Shown here piece after piece: positions 63,257 through 64,000 of a stretch of DNA of 64,000 nt. How positions within the stretch are numbered: position 1 is the first letter of the stretch; each line of letters starts with the position of its first letter. The notes beneath the pieces were generated by a model. It saw nothing but the letters and a program-made list of their open reading frames with translations, was not told the DNA's origin and did not search any database. This DNA comes from Flaccisagitta enflata (lineage: Eukaryota; Chaetognatha; Sagittoidea; Aphragmophora): the NCBI GenBank assembly GCA_965153355.1, contig OZ231127.1:82832001-82896000 (forward strand), given 5' to 3'. The position numbers were made by a program, and so were the translations under genes.

Positions 63257-63460
63257 ATGAGCTTGACAGATGAGGTTTTTTATGATTTGATGAGTCTTTT
63301 GGAAGCTACAAGTCTAAATGTAGGGAAAGAAGAGGTAAAAAAAATCGCGAGAAAGATCTTGGAAGCCTTCGCTCCAGAGAGCCTCAAGAAGCTCTACAAA
63401 TCCCTTCCCCACAAAATGGCGGCCCTGATTCAGTCAAAGGGAACTCAGACTAATTATTGA
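63257..63460 (+). CDS. hypothetical helical protein or exon, 67 residues
   Basis: ATG to TGA with even codon use and a clearly amphipathic composition (VFYDLMSLLEATSLNVG, EEVKKIARKILEAFAPES, LKKLYKSLPHKMAALIQ). A pyrimidine-rich TTTCTTTAATTACTTCTAAG ends just before the ATG, so it may be a terminal exon of a larger gene instead of a complete small protein. Family not recognised. It is unusual in this region for not being low complexity. Confidence 0.4.
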   Translation: MSLTDEVFYDLMSLLEATSLNVGKEEVKKIARKILEAFAPESLKKLYKSLPHKMAALIQSKGTQTNY

Positions 63461-63645
63461 TGGATTTGTAACTGATTTTCATTCATTTTAACGCCAATGA
63501 ATGCATTCTTGTAATAGGTCGGAAGATTTTTTCCGCCTAGATAGTATACTTGCTCTCTTGTATTTGCATGCTCACATTGTCATCAACATATTTTTTTTAT
63601 TGATAATAACTAAAAAATAGAAAAAAGTCAATATGAGTTTTACAT

Positions 63646-64000
63646 AAACAAGGATGGATACGCGCCCGGGTGGGCAGGGGCAGTGATAAACAAGGCCAAC
63701 ACCTATAAGTCGCGTGCGAGACTTACAGAATGACCTAGCATGACTTAGAATGACTTAGAATAACTTAATATACTCTAAAATGACTTAAGATGACATAAGG
63801 GAATACAATTGATAAAAAAAGTAAAAGTGTGACGGACGGATGGACGGACGGACAAAGCAGGGTGTAGAGTCGCGTGCATGCGACTAAAAATACTTACCAA
63901 GCATATGGCCAGAAGCAACAATGCAAAAACCGCCTGTCAACGCTGAGAAAATGTTACGGACAAATGGACGGACCAGGCAACGACAAAGTGCCCGAGCACG
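63646..64000 (-). mobile_element. HT element with nested C-type HT element, running off the window
   Basis: Outer left: AACAAGGATGGATACGCG, CCCGGGTGGGCAGGGGCAG. Outer right: GGCCAGAAGCAACAATGC onward. The inner copy 63689-63885 begins AACAAGGCCAACACCTAT, AGTCGCGTGC and ends AGTCGCGTGCATGCGACT. Confidence 0.7.

Overview
This is a repeat-dense eukaryotic window. It contains GT-AG introns, non-LTR, LTR and DNA transposons, nested MITEs and long microsatellites. An XK-related (XKR/CED-8 type) membrane protein, a GPI-anchored secreted protein and a degenerate TTAGGG-type interstitial telomere tract point to an animal, probably an invertebrate, or a close unicellular relative. The sequence does not settle the species.

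Layout. Positions 1-6050 (minus) hold the 5' two thirds of a Ty3/Gypsy-like LTR retrotransposon. Gag is split over two frames. Gag and pro-RT share a frame but are separated by a UGA in a CAR-YYA readthrough context, and a second in-frame UGA lies just before the RT FQDD box. Positions 6-20 kb are intergenic: microsatellites, a VNTR shared between 6.3 and 15.2 kb, and many non-autonomous elements. Positions 20.66-32.23 kb (plus) hold an eight-exon gene. All its exon phases agree, and it encodes a 405-residue cysteine-rich secreted protein with a signal peptide and a GPI-type tail; the family is not recognised. Its leader is a long (CAA)n tract, and a second (CAA)n tract follows the stop codon. 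Positions 57.05-39.59 kb (minus, convergent) hold a three-exon XK-related gene of about 595 residues, with a C-terminal array of 21-residue repeats. Its first intron of about 13.9 kb is filled with nested transposons. A short helical ORF lies at 63.26 kb (plus).

The main discovery candidate is a large family, here called HT elements, with about 30 full, nested or partial copies. One end (H) is a terminal hairpin of the type AGNYGCG...CGCNNCT. The other end (T) has a different hairpin followed by TGTT. A 9-10 base tag in the H hairpin is repeated, reverse-complemented, about 20-30 bases inside the T end. The tag differs between copies but changes together at both places. Nested copies give filled and empty sites showing insertion in T-runs without target duplication. 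This resembles Helentron-type rolling-circle elements, but the covarying tag is the part worth following. A second family (A elements) has a GGCCCC-GAA-GGGGCC hairpin end and internal GAGGCCTGA-type arrays. TA-flanked Tc1/mariner- and pogo-like MITEs and a MITE family with 9-bp target duplications complete the picture. Several insertions are three levels deep.
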